Source of the DNA: Pleionea sediminis
Lineage (GTDB): Bacteria > Pseudomonadota > Gammaproteobacteria > Enterobacterales > Kangiellaceae
Reading direction: 5' to 3'
DNA: 64,000 nucleotides
Assembly (NCBI RefSeq): GCF_007570825.1
Contig: NZ_SUNB01000001.1
Span: forward strand, 1,860,001-1,924,000
A program made the translations under genes and the position numbers. How positions within the stretch are numbered: position 1 is the first letter of the stretch; the number at the start of each line of letters is the position of its first letter. Shown in pieces: positions 53,854 through 63,077 of the stretch. The notes below the pieces were generated by a model, which saw only the letters and a list, made by a program, of their open reading frames with translations, had not been told where the DNA came from and searched no databases.

Positions 53854-55263
53854 TTACACGCTGTAGTACATGTCGAACTCAACTGGGTGAGTTGTCATTT
53901 GTAAGCGTTGAACTTCTTCGCTCTTCAGTGCGATATACGAATCGATAAAGTCATCACTGAAAACGCCGCCTTCAGTCAAGAACGCACGATCTTTATCAAG
54001 CGCATCAAGCGCCATTTCTAATGAAGATGCAACCGTTGGAATTTCTGCTGCTTCTTCTGGAGGAAGATCGTACAAATCTTTATCCATAGCGTCGCCAGGA
54101 TGGATTTTGTTCTTAATTCCATCAAGACCAGCCATTAACATACCTGCGAAACACAAGTATGGATTCGCTGTCGGGTCACCGAAACGAACTTCGATTCGAC
54201 GTGCTTTCGCTGAGTTTACATGTGGAATTCGAATAGAAGCAGAACGGTTACGAGCTGAGTAAGCAAGCATAACAGGAGCTTCGAAACCTGGAACTAATCG
54301 TTTGTAACTGTTAGTAGAAGCGTTAGCTAGAGCGTTTAACGCGCGAGCGTGCTTGATGATTCCACCGATGTAGAAAAGTGCTTCTTCAGACAAACCGCCG
54401 TATTTGTTTCCGGCAAAAACATTTTCACCTGTTTTGCTGAAAGACTGATGTACGTGCATACCGCTTCCGTTGTCGCCAACGAGAGGCTTAGGCATGAAGG
54501 TCGCTGTTTTGCCATAAGCGTGAGCAACGTTGTGAATAACGTATTTGTACTTTTGAATTTCGTCAGCTTTCTTAACTAACGTATTGAATTGCGTAGCAAT
54601 TTCGTTTTGGCCCGCTGTTGCAACTTCATGGTGATGTGCTTCAATAACTAAGCCCATTTCTTCCATGATGTTACACATTTGCGAACGAATATCTTGCGAA
54701 GAATCAACAGGAGGAACGGGGAAGTAACCACCTTTTACGCGAGGACGGTGACCTGTGTTTCCGTCTTCATAGCCTTTGCCTGAGTTCCATGCCGCTTCTT
54801 CACAATCAACTTTAAAGAATGAACCGGCCATGTCTGTATGGAAACGAACGTCTTCAAATAAGAAGAATTCAGGCTCTGGACCAAAATACGCTTCGTCACC
54901 TAAACCAGTCGATTTTAAATACTCTTCTGCACGTTTAGCGATAGAGCGTGGGTCACGATCGTAACCTTGCATAGTTGAAGGTTCTAAGATGTCACAAGTG
55001 ATGTTAAGCGTTGGATCTTCACAGAAAGGATCCATAACCGCTGTTTCTGTATCTGGCATTAAGACCATGTCAGATTCATTGATGCCTTTCCAACCTGCAA
55101 TTGAAGAGCCATCGAACATTTTGCCTTCGTTTAAGAAATCTTCATTAACTTGGCTAGCAGGAATAGAAACGTGTTGTTCTTTTCCTTTGGTGTCTGTGAA
55201 ACGTAAATCGACGTACTTAACGCCTTTTTCCTTAATCATGTCAATGACATTTGCGACGGACAT
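53854..55263 (-). CDS. glnA: Glutamine synthetase type I
   Basis: This 469-residue ATP-dependent ammonia-assimilating enzyme is dodecameric in the cytoplasm. Signature stretches are [18 protein letters not shown] (about residues 48-65), the metal/ATP-site [12 protein letters not shown] (about 266-277), [10 protein letters not shown] and the adenylylation-loop Tyr in DLYDLPPEE (about 398). The latter marks GSI-beta, controlled by GlnE. It is transcribed from a sigma-54 promoter with two NtrC sites upstream. Confidence 0.98.
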   Translation of the reverse strand: MSVANVIDMIKEKGVKYVDLRFTDTKGKEQHVSIPASQVNEDFLNEGKMFDGSSIAGWKGINESDMVLMPDTETAVMDPFCEDPTLNITCDILEPSTMQGYDRDPRSIAKRAEEYLKSTGLGDEAYFGPEPEFFLFEDVRFHTDMAGSFFKVDCEEAAWNSGKGYEDGNTGHRPRVKGGYFPVPPVDSSQDIRSQMCNIMEEMGLVIEAHHHEVATAGQNEIATQFNTLVKKADEIQKYKYVIHNVAHAYGKTATFMPKPLVGDNGSGMHVHQSFSKTGENVFAGNKYGGLSEEALFYIGGIIKHARALNALANASTNSYKRLVPGFEAPVMLAYSARNRSASIRIPHVNSAKARRIEVRFGDPTANPYLCFAGMLMAGLDGIKNKIHPGDAMDKDLYDLPPEEAAEIPTVASSLEMALDALDKDRAFLTEGGVFSDDFIDSYIALKSEEVQRLQMTTHPVEFDMYYSV

Positions 55264-55318
55264 AGTTATCTCCGGTTGTTATAGTCTAGTGGATTTAATT
55301 TTTTTGTTCTGCTGAAAA

Positions 55319-55333
55319 GCAAGCGTCGTGCCA
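55319..55333 (-). promoter_or_regulatory. Sigma-54 promoter of glnA
   Basis: On the minus strand TGGCAC-GACGC-TTGC matches the -24/-12 consensus TGGCAC-N5-TTGC exactly. It lies 56 bases upstream of the glnA start. Confidence 0.88.
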
Positions 55334-55419
55334 ATCCCCAATTTGGGGAGGCGCCTGCCAGAGAATCGACTCTGGAGTGCATTTGAGTATAGATGGAAGA
55401 GCAAAAATAGAAAGTTTTA

Positions 55420-55436
55420 TGCACCACAAAGGTGAT
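55420..55436. promoter_or_regulatory. NtrC site 1 upstream of glnA
   Basis: TGCACC-ACAAA-GGTGAT is an NtrC dyad about 90 bases upstream of the sigma-54 promoter, suitable as an enhancer. With site 2 it forms a tandem pair 29 bases apart. Confidence 0.78.
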
Positions 55437-55448
55437 TTGGTGTTGGTG

Positions 55449-55465
55449 TGCACCAAAAAGGTGTT
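55449..55465. promoter_or_regulatory. NtrC site 2 upstream of glnA
   Basis: TGCACC-AAAAA-GGTGTT repeats the NtrC dyad. The remaining part of 55,466-55,672 contains no recognisable gene. Confidence 0.78.
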
Positions 55466-55672
55466 TGGTCAGGAGCTCCTTATTGTTAGCTCGATTTGCT
55501 TTGTAATAAAAAAGCGTTTGGCAGACTAATAAGTTATTGAATACCTAGGTAAGCGATGTGAATTAACTGCCTTATTTACAACGGAATCAGGGAAGATGTT
55601 AATTCGTTTGGAGTCCGCTACAATATGCGCTCAAAAAATTGTAACCCATATAAGTAAAGTGTTGAGGAAATC

Positions 55673-55993
55673 ATGCCGTTAATTAAATACATTGATCATG
55701 CGGGTAATGAATACGAAGCCGATGTTGACGTTGGAAAAACCGTTATGGACGGTGCAATGGATAATATGATTGATGGAATTTTAGCAGAGTGTGGCGGTTG
55801 TTGCTCTTGTGCTACTTGCCATGTGTATGTTGATGAATCTTATCTTCCGGTAACAGGCAATGCGGAAGGCATGGAAAAAGAAATGCTGACGGCAGTGAAC
55901 GAACCAAAAGATAACAGCCGTTTGAGTTGCCAAATTTTTGTGACTGAAGAAATGGACGGAATGACGGTGCGTATTCCTGAGTCACAGTATTAA
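55673..55993 (+). CDS. [2Fe-2S] ferredoxin, adrenodoxin/putidaredoxin type
   Basis: A 106-residue electron carrier. Cluster Cys are in AECGGCCSCATCH (about residues 38-50; CxxxxxCxxC pattern) and Cys in RLSCQIFV (about 87). EMDGMTVRIP at the end is family-typical. It should receive electrons from the FAD reductase two genes downstream. RBS: GAGG. It starts a run of co-directional genes (ferredoxin, small membrane protein, reductase, lipoprotein). Confidence 0.92.
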   Translation: MPLIKYIDHAGNEYEADVDVGKTVMDGAMDNMIDGILAECGGCCSCATCHVYVDESYLPVTGNAEGMEKEMLTAVNEPKDNSRLSCQIFVTEEMDGMTVRIPESQY

Positions 55994-56020
55994 TGCCTAA
56001 ACTTTTTTGCAAATAACGCA

Positions 56021-56275
56021 ATGGCTTTTGAATGGTATGACGCGATTGGCGCTTTAGGATCTTTATTGATAATTGGCGCCTTTTTCTTTTTGCAAATCGA
56101 AAAAATAAAAAGCGACTCTATGAGTTATAGCATCCTCAATGGTTTAGGGGCTGTGCTCGTACTCATCTCCGTCTTTTACTCATTTAATCTGGCGGCACTC
56201 ATTCTACAACTATTTTGGTTAGCAATTAGTGCCATTGGAATTATCCGTGTTGTAAAAAAGAAAAAACAATCTTAA
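56021..56275 (+). CDS. Small membrane protein (CBU_0592-like)
   Basis: An 84-residue protein with three hydrophobic helices and a basic C-terminal tail (VVKKKKQS). The opening WYDAIGALGSLLIIGAFFFLQ resembles a small uncharacterised family named after Coxiella CBU_0592. It lies between ferredoxin and ferredoxin reductase genes, 27 and 12 bases away, so co-transcription is likely; function unknown. Confidence 0.7.
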   Translation: MAFEWYDAIGALGSLLIIGAFFFLQIEKIKSDSMSYSILNGLGAVLVLISVFYSFNLAALILQLFWLAISAIGIIRVVKKKKQS

Positions 56276-56287
56276 GGAGTATTCACG

Positions 56288-57526
56288 GTGGACATTAGCG
56301 ATAAAGAAAACTCTTGTCTGATTGTTGGTGGCAGTCATGCGGGAGCTCAATTAGCCATTAGTCTTCGTCAAATGGGATGGCAAGGCCGAATTAAAATTAT
56401 TTCTGAAGAAGCCTATTTGCCTTACCAAAGACCACCACTGTCGAAAGCGTTACTTGCAGGAAAACAAGAGCTGGAGAATGTTTACATACGTCCAGAAACT
56501 TTATACGAAAAGCAAAATATCGAATTTGCGCTGAAAACTCGAGTCGCAAAAATAAATCGCAAAGCGAAAACGGTAGAGACGCAAACCGGAGAAATTATTT
56601 CGTACGACAAGCTTGCTCTATGCACCGGAGCTCGAGTTCGAAAGTTAGAAATTTGCGGTACCGACTTAGCGGGAATTCATTATTTAAGAAATTTTGCCGA
56701 TGTGAGTCGTATAAAAGGAGAATTAGATTCTCCCAAGAAAATATTTATTGTCGGTGGCGGGTATATCGGTCTCGAAGCTGCGGCATCATTGAAACAATTG
56801 AATCACGAGGTGACCGTTGTTGAAGCTGCAGGTCGAGTTCTTCAGCGAGTAACAGCACCACAAGTATCTAACTTTTTTCATGCCAAACATCATCAACAAG
56901 GTGTTTCCATCGTTACAAATAAGCAAGTCGCTGAGTTTTTAGGTAATAACAAAGTTGTTGAAAAAGTTGTATGTACCGATGGAACCGTATTTGAAGCCGA
57001 TCTAGTTATAGTTGGAATCGGAGTGCGCCCGAATGAAGAGCTTGCAGCTCAAGCGGGTTTAAAAACGAATAATGGCATTTGGGTTGATGAATTTGCGCAA
57101 ACGGACGATCCCGATATTGTTGCAGCTGGTGATAATACGAATCACCCGAATAAACTGTTAGATACTCGTTTACGTTTGGAATCTGTACCCAATGCGATGG
57201 AACAGGCAAAGGCAGCTGCGGCCAGTATTTGCGGTAAGCCTACAGAATACGCTTCACTGCCATGGTTTTGGTCCGATCAATATACAATAAAGCTACAAAT
57301 TGCGGGACTCAATACGGGGTACGACCAAGTTGTTCTTCGCGGAGATCCTGCCGATGGCAATGACAGTTTTGTCGCTTGGTATTTAAAAGGTGGCAAATTA
57401 CTAGCTGCAGATTGCATTAACCGACCTAAAGAATTTATGTTTGCCAAACAACTGCTGGCAAAAAAGATAGACGTTAAACCAGAGCAATTGACGAATGAAA
57501 ATTTTGAGTTAAAGCAACTTGTTTAA
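56288..57526 (+). CDS. FAD-dependent ferredoxin reductase (putidaredoxin/rubredoxin reductase type)
   Basis: A 412-residue flavoprotein. The FAD GxGxxG-type site is IVGGSHAGAQLAISL (about residues 12-26), the NAD site is FIVGGGYIGLEAAASL (about 151-166), and the second FAD site is IVAAGDNTNHP (about 276-286). LPYQRPPLSKALLAG is the family hallmark. It transfers electrons from NAD(P)H to the ferredoxin encoded upstream. No P450 or oxygenase partner is in the window. It starts with GTG after AAGGAG. Confidence 0.92.
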   Translation: MDISDKENSCLIVGGSHAGAQLAISLRQMGWQGRIKIISEEAYLPYQRPPLSKALLAGKQELENVYIRPETLYEKQNIEFALKTRVAKINRKAKTVETQTGEIISYDKLALCTGARVRKLEICGTDLAGIHYLRNFADVSRIKGELDSPKKIFIVGGGYIGLEAAASLKQLNHEVTVVEAAGRVLQRVTAPQVSNFFHAKHHQQGVSIVTNKQVAEFLGNNKVVEKVVCTDGTVFEADLVIVGIGVRPNEELAAQAGLKTNNGIWVDEFAQTDDPDIVAAGDNTNHPNKLLDTRLRLESVPNAMEQAKAAAASICGKPTEYASLPWFWSDQYTIKLQIAGLNTGYDQVVLRGDPADGNDSFVAWYLKGGKLLAADCINRPKEFMFAKQLLAKKIDVKPEQLTNENFELKQLV

Positions 57527-57549
57527 CTATTAGAGAAGGAAATATATAA

Positions 57550-57966
57550 ATGAAAATATTACTCGTATTAAGTCTTACCATTCTACTAGCTGCTTGTCAG
57601 AGCACTTCGAATGGCAATACCGCTTTTTCTGGTAAGAAAAAATTAGATGACTGTGGGTTAATAGATGAGTCAGACCGAGTGGAAGGAGACAACAACGAGG
57701 CAATTCCATGTGTTGTTGTTACGCCTTTTTATCCAAGAGATTTAGCGATAAAAAGAATCTCTGGGCACGTAAAGTTTGGTTTTCTGCTTAATGACGCTGG
57801 AAAAGTTGAAAATGTTCGAGTTATTGAGTCAGTGCCTCAAGGGAAGTTTGATTATGCGGCTTTAAAAGCACTCTCCGAATGGACTTTTAAATTACCGAAT
57901 AACAATGGAAAGTTAATGCTCGATAAAGAACTGTTTTATACCATGGAATTTAAAATAGACGGTTAA
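57550..57966 (+). CDS. TonB C-terminal-domain lipoprotein
   Basis: A 138-residue lipoprotein with a lipobox signal (MKILLVLSLTILLAAC, Cys16). A TonB-C-like domain spans about residues 48-136 (PFYPRDLAIKRISGHVKFGF, VENVRVIESVPQGKFDYAAL). Such stand-alone domains occur in periplasmic proteins of unknown role and may bind outer-membrane proteins or peptidoglycan. It follows the reductase by 23 bases and ends at a terminator. Confidence 0.8.
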   Translation: MKILLVLSLTILLAACQSTSNGNTAFSGKKKLDDCGLIDESDRVEGDNNEAIPCVVVTPFYPRDLAIKRISGHVKFGFLLNDAGKVENVRVIESVPQGKFDYAALKALSEWTFKLPNNNGKLMLDKELFYTMEFKIDG

Positions 57967-58020
57967 TATTGCTATAGATGTTTTGCATCTATCCATACCT
58001 ATTTTTCTAAATGAAGTATC

Positions 58021-58053
58021 AAAAGGGGCTGTAATAGTCCCTTTTAATTTTTT
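58021..58053 (+). terminator. Terminator after the lipoprotein gene
   Basis: AAAAGGGGCT and AGTCCCTTTT (58,021-58,045) form a 10-bp stem with one G-U pair, followed by TTTTTTT at about 58,048. Confidence 0.82.
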
Positions 58054-58179
58054 TGGAGCATATATATTGTTTTGGGAAATAGAAGTCAGCAATTGTACTG
58101 ATTGTAACTTTCTCTGTATTTGATATTTTCAAATTATCAATTTAGGCTTGTATCAAAAATTAATTATTTATGATTTTAA

Positions 58180-58431
58180 ATGGCAAAACCTAACAAAAAA
58201 GGACCAACCAAAACTGTCGATATTTATTGCAGTCAGTGTAAGGCACAGCTGTACACCTATCGAAAAGGAGGCAAAGGCGCGTTGGTTAAATGTTTTAAAG
58301 AACGGATTTCTAAAGATTTTACAAAAGTGCCCGCAACCTGTCCTGAATGCGAGCAAGTCTTTGGGAGAGAGACTCTTATTCGTGGTACTCCTGCGTTTAA
58401 AATGATTGGTGGAAAAGTATTTATGAAGTAG
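58180..58431 (+). CDS. Small zinc-ribbon protein
   Basis: An 83-residue basic protein with two Cys pairs: CSQCKAQLY (residues 17-20) and CPECEQVFG (about 54-57). The Lys/Arg-rich linker YRKGGKGALVKCFKERI suggests nucleic-acid contact. Similar short proteins are widespread in gammaproteobacteria with no assigned function. It is monocistronic, with the terminator of the previous unit 127 bases upstream. Confidence 0.7.
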   Translation: MAKPNKKGPTKTVDIYCSQCKAQLYTYRKGGKGALVKCFKERISKDFTKVPATCPECEQVFGRETLIRGTPAFKMIGGKVFMK

Positions 58432-58630
58432 AGACTCTGACTTCTCCCTATATATTATCTAATAACCATCTCTTTACTAATTCTTCTTGAAAGGACATCT
58501 GAAGGACGTATTTTCAGATTTTTGCTGACTCTTTTTACCTTTTTTCAATCACTTTCCTAATTCAGTGTTGCTGATATCAATATGAGATTGTTGATTAACA
58601 CAATGGCAGGACTAAACTATTTTTAGACAG

Positions 58631-61303
58631 ATGGAGAGTTCTAAATTGGCCGAAAATATTAACTCGATAAAAACCCAAAAGCCAAGATGGTTTTATGCTT
58701 ATCTCGCGTTGGCGCTTTTTGACATTATTACTGTGGTCGCAAGCTTGTATCTTAATAAGGAAATTATCGGTCTTTATTACAATACCGTTGACGAAAATAA
58801 GCTGTGGGCTGAGTTACAAACAGAGATGTCGGACTTGGCTGATAAAGCATTAATACTTAATGGGCCTGGAAATAATGTGTTTGACTCTTTAAACGTTACC
58901 AAGGAGAGAGCTAACTACGATCAAGCGAAAGAAACACTGCTAAATAAATATGACGCCCTAAAAAAGTCAGTTCTAACTCATCCATTGATTGACTCTACAG
59001 AAAGAATTATTTCTAGTCTAGATGATTCGTATCGCAGTTTTGAACAGTTGGACGCTGAGGTTTCCTTTATTTTTCGAGAAATAGAGAATGCAAACGTTGA
59101 TATTGCGGCCACACACATGTCGACGATGGATAGACATTATGCTGAATTAGCGAGTCATATTGCCATTGCTTCATCTGAAATCCAAAAAATGCAACTCGAC
59201 TATATTGACAATCAACTGGTTCAAGCTGAGAGATTAAAAGCATTTGAGTGGTTAATCGGTGGATTTATTGTACTCATGGTGATTGGGGCGACTTTATATG
59301 GGAACTCTTTAATTAAGAAGATTAAAAAAGACGAAACTAAGCGGCTTCAAACAGATATAGAGTTGCAAACGGTATTTAATTCAACACCCGACCCGTCTTT
59401 AGTCATTAATGAACATGGAGTTGTGCAATCGGCCAATATGGCACTAACAAAAGAGTTGGGCTATACCATTGAAGAGGTAGTTGGAAATAATATTTCAATT
59501 ATTATGCCTGAGCCACATCGCAGTAATCATGACAGTTATATTCAAGAATATCTAAAAACTCATTTGGCAAAAGTAATTGGTAAATCAAGAGAGTTAACGG
59601 TATTTCATAAGGACGGTTATGAAATACCTATTATATTAAGTGTTAGTGAAATGCTGCTACCTCATGGAGTCCATTTTCTCGGGACGATTCATAACATTAC
59701 AGAGCAAAAACGCGAAGCTAAAAAACTTGAGAGAGCGAAAGCGTCGGCTGAACGGGCCAATAAACTTAAGTCTGAGTTTCTTGCAAATATGAGTCATGAA
59801 ATTCGTACGCCAATGAATGGTATTATGGGTATGAATACACTTTTGCAAGAGACCGAGTTAGATTCGGAACAAAGAAAATTTACTAATATCATTCATAATT
59901 CATCTGAAACCTTGCTTCATTTGCTTAATGACATTCTTGACTTCTCTAAAATTGAAGCCGATAAACTTGACTTAGATTACATCAATTTTAATCTTAGATT
60001 GCTTCTTGAGGAGGTTGCGGAGCTCGCATCTTTGAAAGCTTGGGAAAATAAAGTTGAAGTACTATTAAAAATTCAACCCAATGTTCCAAAGTATATATTT
60101 TCTGATCCTGTTCGTCTGAGACAAATTTTAAGTAACCTAACGAATAACGCGCTCAAATTCACCGAGCAAGGTCAGATAGTTATTGAAGTTTCTGTTAATG
60201 AGAGAAGTGAAAATGGATTTAATTTGCAGTTTTCTTTGATTGATACAGGGATTGGAATTAATCAGAAACATATCGCCAATATTTTTGAAAAATTCTCGCA
60301 AGAAGACTCTTCAACGACTAGAAAATACGGAGGTACAGGGCTAGGACTAGCGATTTCTAAAAAGCTAGTACAAATGTTGGGAGGTCAAATTAGTTGCACG
60401 AGCGAAAAAGGGAAGGGCTCTAATTTCAGCTTCAATATTGTCGCGGCACTTTCTGCTCAAGGAGAATTGGAAGAGCAAAGTGATATGAATGAACTAAAAA
60501 ACAAATCAATTTTGGTGGTTGATGATAATGATATAGGTCGAGAAATTACGTCAAGTTTACTCAAACATCACGGAGCAAACGTAACCTTAGCTTCATCATC
60601 AAAAGAGGCATTGGAATCTATCAATGAAATTTCCTTTGATGCTGTTTCGACAGATTTTATGATGCCAGAAATGGATGGTATAGAGTTGGCTTCAGCGATG
60701 CGAAAAAACGGGTTTGCAAATCCTATTGTGATGTTATCTTCTGCCAATATAAAAGATCAACTCGATAACATCGGTTCAATTAATGGCTTTCTTTTGAAGC
60801 CTGCTGAGAGCCTTAAGATTGTCAGTATGTTTGAACGAATATTTGATAATTCTCAGCTCAACCGATTGTTAACTTATGCTGACTTATCAAAGTCTATTGA
60901 AAGTCTCACATCTACACGTTCTCAGCTGGTAACCACAATAAAGAAAGTTCTTCTGGTAGAGGATAATAAAACCAATCAGATTGTGGCAAAGTCCATGCTA
61001 GCCAAAATTGTTGAGTCTATTGAAATTGCAGAAAACGGAGAAGAGGCTTTTGAAAAGTTCCTCAATTCCAGTTTCGATTGTATCTTCATGGATTGCCAAA
61101 TGCCAGTGTTAGATGGCTACGAAGCGACCAAGAAAATACGGGCTCATGAAGCAAAAACTCAGGCTAAAAAAATACCGATTATTGCACTAACAGCAAATGC
61201 AATGAAATCTGACATAGAGCGTTGCTTTGAAAGCGGCATGAATGATTATTTATCCAAGCCGATTCAATTGGAAAACTTGTTCAAAGCCATTGAGAAAATT
61301 TAA
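58631..61303 (+). CDS. Hybrid sensor histidine kinase with two receiver domains
   Basis: An 890-residue membrane kinase: two transmembrane helices (about 20-42 and 204-225) around a helical periplasmic sensor, then a PAS domain (about 240-365). A HisKA with phospho-His in FLANMSHEIRTPMNGIMGMN (about 386) and HATPase_c (NNALKF, DTGIGI, GTGLGLAI; about 435-610) follow. REC1 has Asp in VSTDFMMPEMDG (about 675) and REC2 has Asp in CIFMDCQMPVLDGYEA (about 820). No Hpt domain is present, so an external one is needed. Signal and target unknown. Confidence 0.9.
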   Translation: MESSKLAENINSIKTQKPRWFYAYLALALFDIITVVASLYLNKEIIGLYYNTVDENKLWAELQTEMSDLADKALILNGPGNNVFDSLNVTKERANYDQAKETLLNKYDALKKSVLTHPLIDSTERIISSLDDSYRSFEQLDAEVSFIFREIENANVDIAATHMSTMDRHYAELASHIAIASSEIQKMQLDYIDNQLVQAERLKAFEWLIGGFIVLMVIGATLYGNSLIKKIKKDETKRLQTDIELQTVFNSTPDPSLVINEHGVVQSANMALTKELGYTIEEVVGNNISIIMPEPHRSNHDSYIQEYLKTHLAKVIGKSRELTVFHKDGYEIPIILSVSEMLLPHGVHFLGTIHNITEQKREAKKLERAKASAERANKLKSEFLANMSHEIRTPMNGIMGMNTLLQETELDSEQRKFTNIIHNSSETLLHLLNDILDFSKIEADKLDLDYINFNLRLLLEEVAELASLKAWENKVEVLLKIQPNVPKYIFSDPVRLRQILSNLTNNALKFTEQGQIVIEVSVNERSENGFNLQFSLIDTGIGINQKHIANIFEKFSQEDSSTTRKYGGTGLGLAISKKLVQMLGGQISCTSEKGKGSNFSFNIVAALSAQGELEEQSDMNELKNKSILVVDDNDIGREITSSLLKHHGANVTLASSSKEALESINEISFDAVSTDFMMPEMDGIELASAMRKNGFANPIVMLSSANIKDQLDNIGSINGFLLKPAESLKIVSMFERIFDNSQLNRLLTYADLSKSIESLTSTRSQLVTTIKKVLLVEDNKTNQIVAKSMLAKIVESIEIAENGEEAFEKFLNSSFDCIFMDCQMPVLDGYEATKKIRAHEAKTQAKKIPIIALTANAMKSDIERCFESGMNDYLSKPIQLENLFKAIEKI

Positions 61304-61614
61304 GTGTGTTTTAAGCAATTTATTAGCTGATTAGAAAATCGACAAAGTACTCGTCCGATTGGCATCACTTTTAAGTAAGATAAAGGAAAGTTGGGGAACG
61401 CTCATGTCGAGGAAACTAAGCTTATCGCTTAAGAAAGTTGATTTTTGAATGGCAGCGTGAGCAATCTTGGATAAAAAATACTTAAATATCAATAAGATAA
61501 AGCTTTTGTCGTGTGAGTGTCGGGTTGTTTTTCTGCATGTCGTCTTGATGACGTAGTAACTATTAATAATCTAAATACAATATTATGAAACGATATGTAT
61601 TGGAGACATTTTAA
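61304..61614. other. Gene-free stretch
   Basis: About 310 bases between the hybrid kinase and the next gene. No coding frame, hairpin with a U-tract or clear regulatory motif is visible. Confidence 0.5.
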
Positions 61615-62064
61615 ATGACTAAGTATCAAACTGATTCAGCAAATAGGACTGTTGATCAAAACATTGATTTTCGCGAGTTGTGCGTCGACGGTAATTGGAT
61701 TCACATGTCTGATGGCGACTTAACAATAGATGTCTATTTCTCAAATTTCTTTTGGCGTACTTTTGTTTTTGTTAATGGAAAAAAGATCTCTAAAAAGATG
61801 ACATTGACCAACCATCCTTTCACCTATTTAGGTGAAAAATATGAAATTAAATTTCGCTGGACTGGAATGGTCGATGGAATATGCCAACTGATAAAAAATA
61901 AGCAGTTAATCGACTCTAATCAGTTTCGTCTATACGATGAAAATGACAAGCTCGCTAAGCGTGACTTTCAGTATACAGCAGCCATCCACGCTCTTTTGGG
62001 ATTCTCGATTCTGGGTATTTCAGTATTTGTACAGTCTTTAATCTCTACTTTTTTGCTTAATTAA
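61615..62064 (+). CDS. Hypothetical single-pass membrane protein paired with an XRE protein
   Basis: A 149-residue protein with a beta-rich soluble N-terminal ~115 residues (KYEIKFRWTGMVDG, WIHMSDGDLTIDVYF) and one transmembrane helix near the C-terminus (HALLGFSILGISVFVQSLIS, about 123-142). No family recognised. The gene at 62,077 begins 12 bases downstream and also has a C-terminal membrane helix, suggesting a two-protein membrane regulator unit. Confidence 0.65.
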   Translation: MTKYQTDSANRTVDQNIDFRELCVDGNWIHMSDGDLTIDVYFSNFFWRTFVFVNGKKISKKMTLTNHPFTYLGEKYEIKFRWTGMVDGICQLIKNKQLIDSNQFRLYDENDKLAKRDFQYTAAIHALLGFSILGISVFVQSLISTFLLN

Positions 62065-62076
62065 TAGTTTACCCTT

Positions 62077-62394
62077 ATGAATATTAATAGTGAGCTCTTA
62101 AAAAAAGAGCGATTAAAAAGAGGTTGGACCCAGCAACATCTTGCTGACATTGTCGGCCTTAGTTCAAGAACTATTCAGCGTATTGAAAGTAAAGGAGTGA
62201 CTTCAATGGACACGGCTTCTGCGTTGTGTGCAGTGTTAGAAATATCACGAGAAGACTTGCTCGAGGGGGAAAAAGAAATAAAAGAGGTCAAATTTAATAT
62301 CCCAATGCTGATGTTCCTATTATTTATTGCCGGATTATTACTTGGTGTCTTTACGACAATTGTTTTTATCTTATCTTTTTATAATTTATCTTAA
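62077..62394 (+). CDS. Membrane-anchored XRE-family regulator
   Basis: A 105-residue protein with a Cro/C1-type HTH (LKKERLKRGWTQQHLADIVG, then LSSRTIQRIESKG; about residues 8-40) followed by one transmembrane segment (about 76-100). Such DNA-binding proteins tethered to the membrane usually act with a partner, here likely the upstream gene. The target is not known. Confidence 0.8.
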   Translation: MNINSELLKKERLKRGWTQQHLADIVGLSSRTIQRIESKGVTSMDTASALCAVLEISREDLLEGEKEIKEVKFNIPMLMFLLFIAGLLLGVFTTIVFILSFYNLS

Positions 62395-62645
62395 GCTTGT
62401 TGAAGTTTTCGGTACAGTATTTAGTGAGCAAAAAATGGCTATCGAGTGATTATTTAAAGTTAATAAGTTTAGCTCAATAGGTTATCTTAGAATTAAAGAT
62501 TAGATTTAATCTCGAAATAAGAATGTGGAAGATGTAAAGTTATCGAATTCATTAATTAATTCGATTTTGAATAAAAATAAAAGGGATTGAAGGAAAATTT
62601 TATTTCATAAACAAGTATTGAATACTCATTTGCATTATTGAAATG

Positions 62646-62843
62646 TTAAGGCCGAGGTCCTCGTATATCCATTAGGGAAACGTAAGTTTCTACCGCTTGG
62701 CTCGCTTCTTCTACTGTATCGTAAGGTCCCATCAAACGGCGCTCACGAGTTTTAAAAAACCATTGACCATCTTTTTGTACAAATCGAGATGGTTCATCGT
62801 TCAGATCAATTTGTTGTGCAGCTTGGTTCATTTTTTTGTCCAT
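62646..62843 (-). CDS. Small conserved protein (DUF6316-like)
   Basis: A 65-residue soluble protein with the pattern SRFVQKDGQWFFKTRERRLM followed by GPYDTVEEASQAVETYV, as in the short DUF6316-type family of gammaproteobacteria. No function is known. The start has AGAGAG upstream; a Met at codon 5 is also possible. Monocistronic. The gap 62,395-62,645 shows no gene. Confidence 0.65.
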   Translation of the reverse strand: MDKKMNQAAQQIDLNDEPSRFVQKDGQWFFKTRERRLMGPYDTVEEASQAVETYVSLMDIRGPRP

Positions 62844-63077
62844 TAGTTACTCTCTAAGTACTAACTATACGTCAGACTTTGAATCTTTGGGGATCATAGC
62901 GTGAACCAGTTCACATTTATAGGAAAAGTGATTGTTACTATTGCACAGTATCGCATTATCAATATGTGAAAATTTACATTTTTATAGTGAGGGAAAAATT
63001 AGACTACAAAAATAGGTAGAAGGATTAACAGCTTAGGAACGGTTGGGATGTTTTGTCGCAAAATGGCGAAAATAAAG

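Noticed and set aside
53733-53882. Longer NtrB N-terminus from an in-frame start at 53,882
   Set aside because: The extra 50 residues are Cys-rich, not NtrB-like, and would be encoded across the glnA terminator and NtrC operator.
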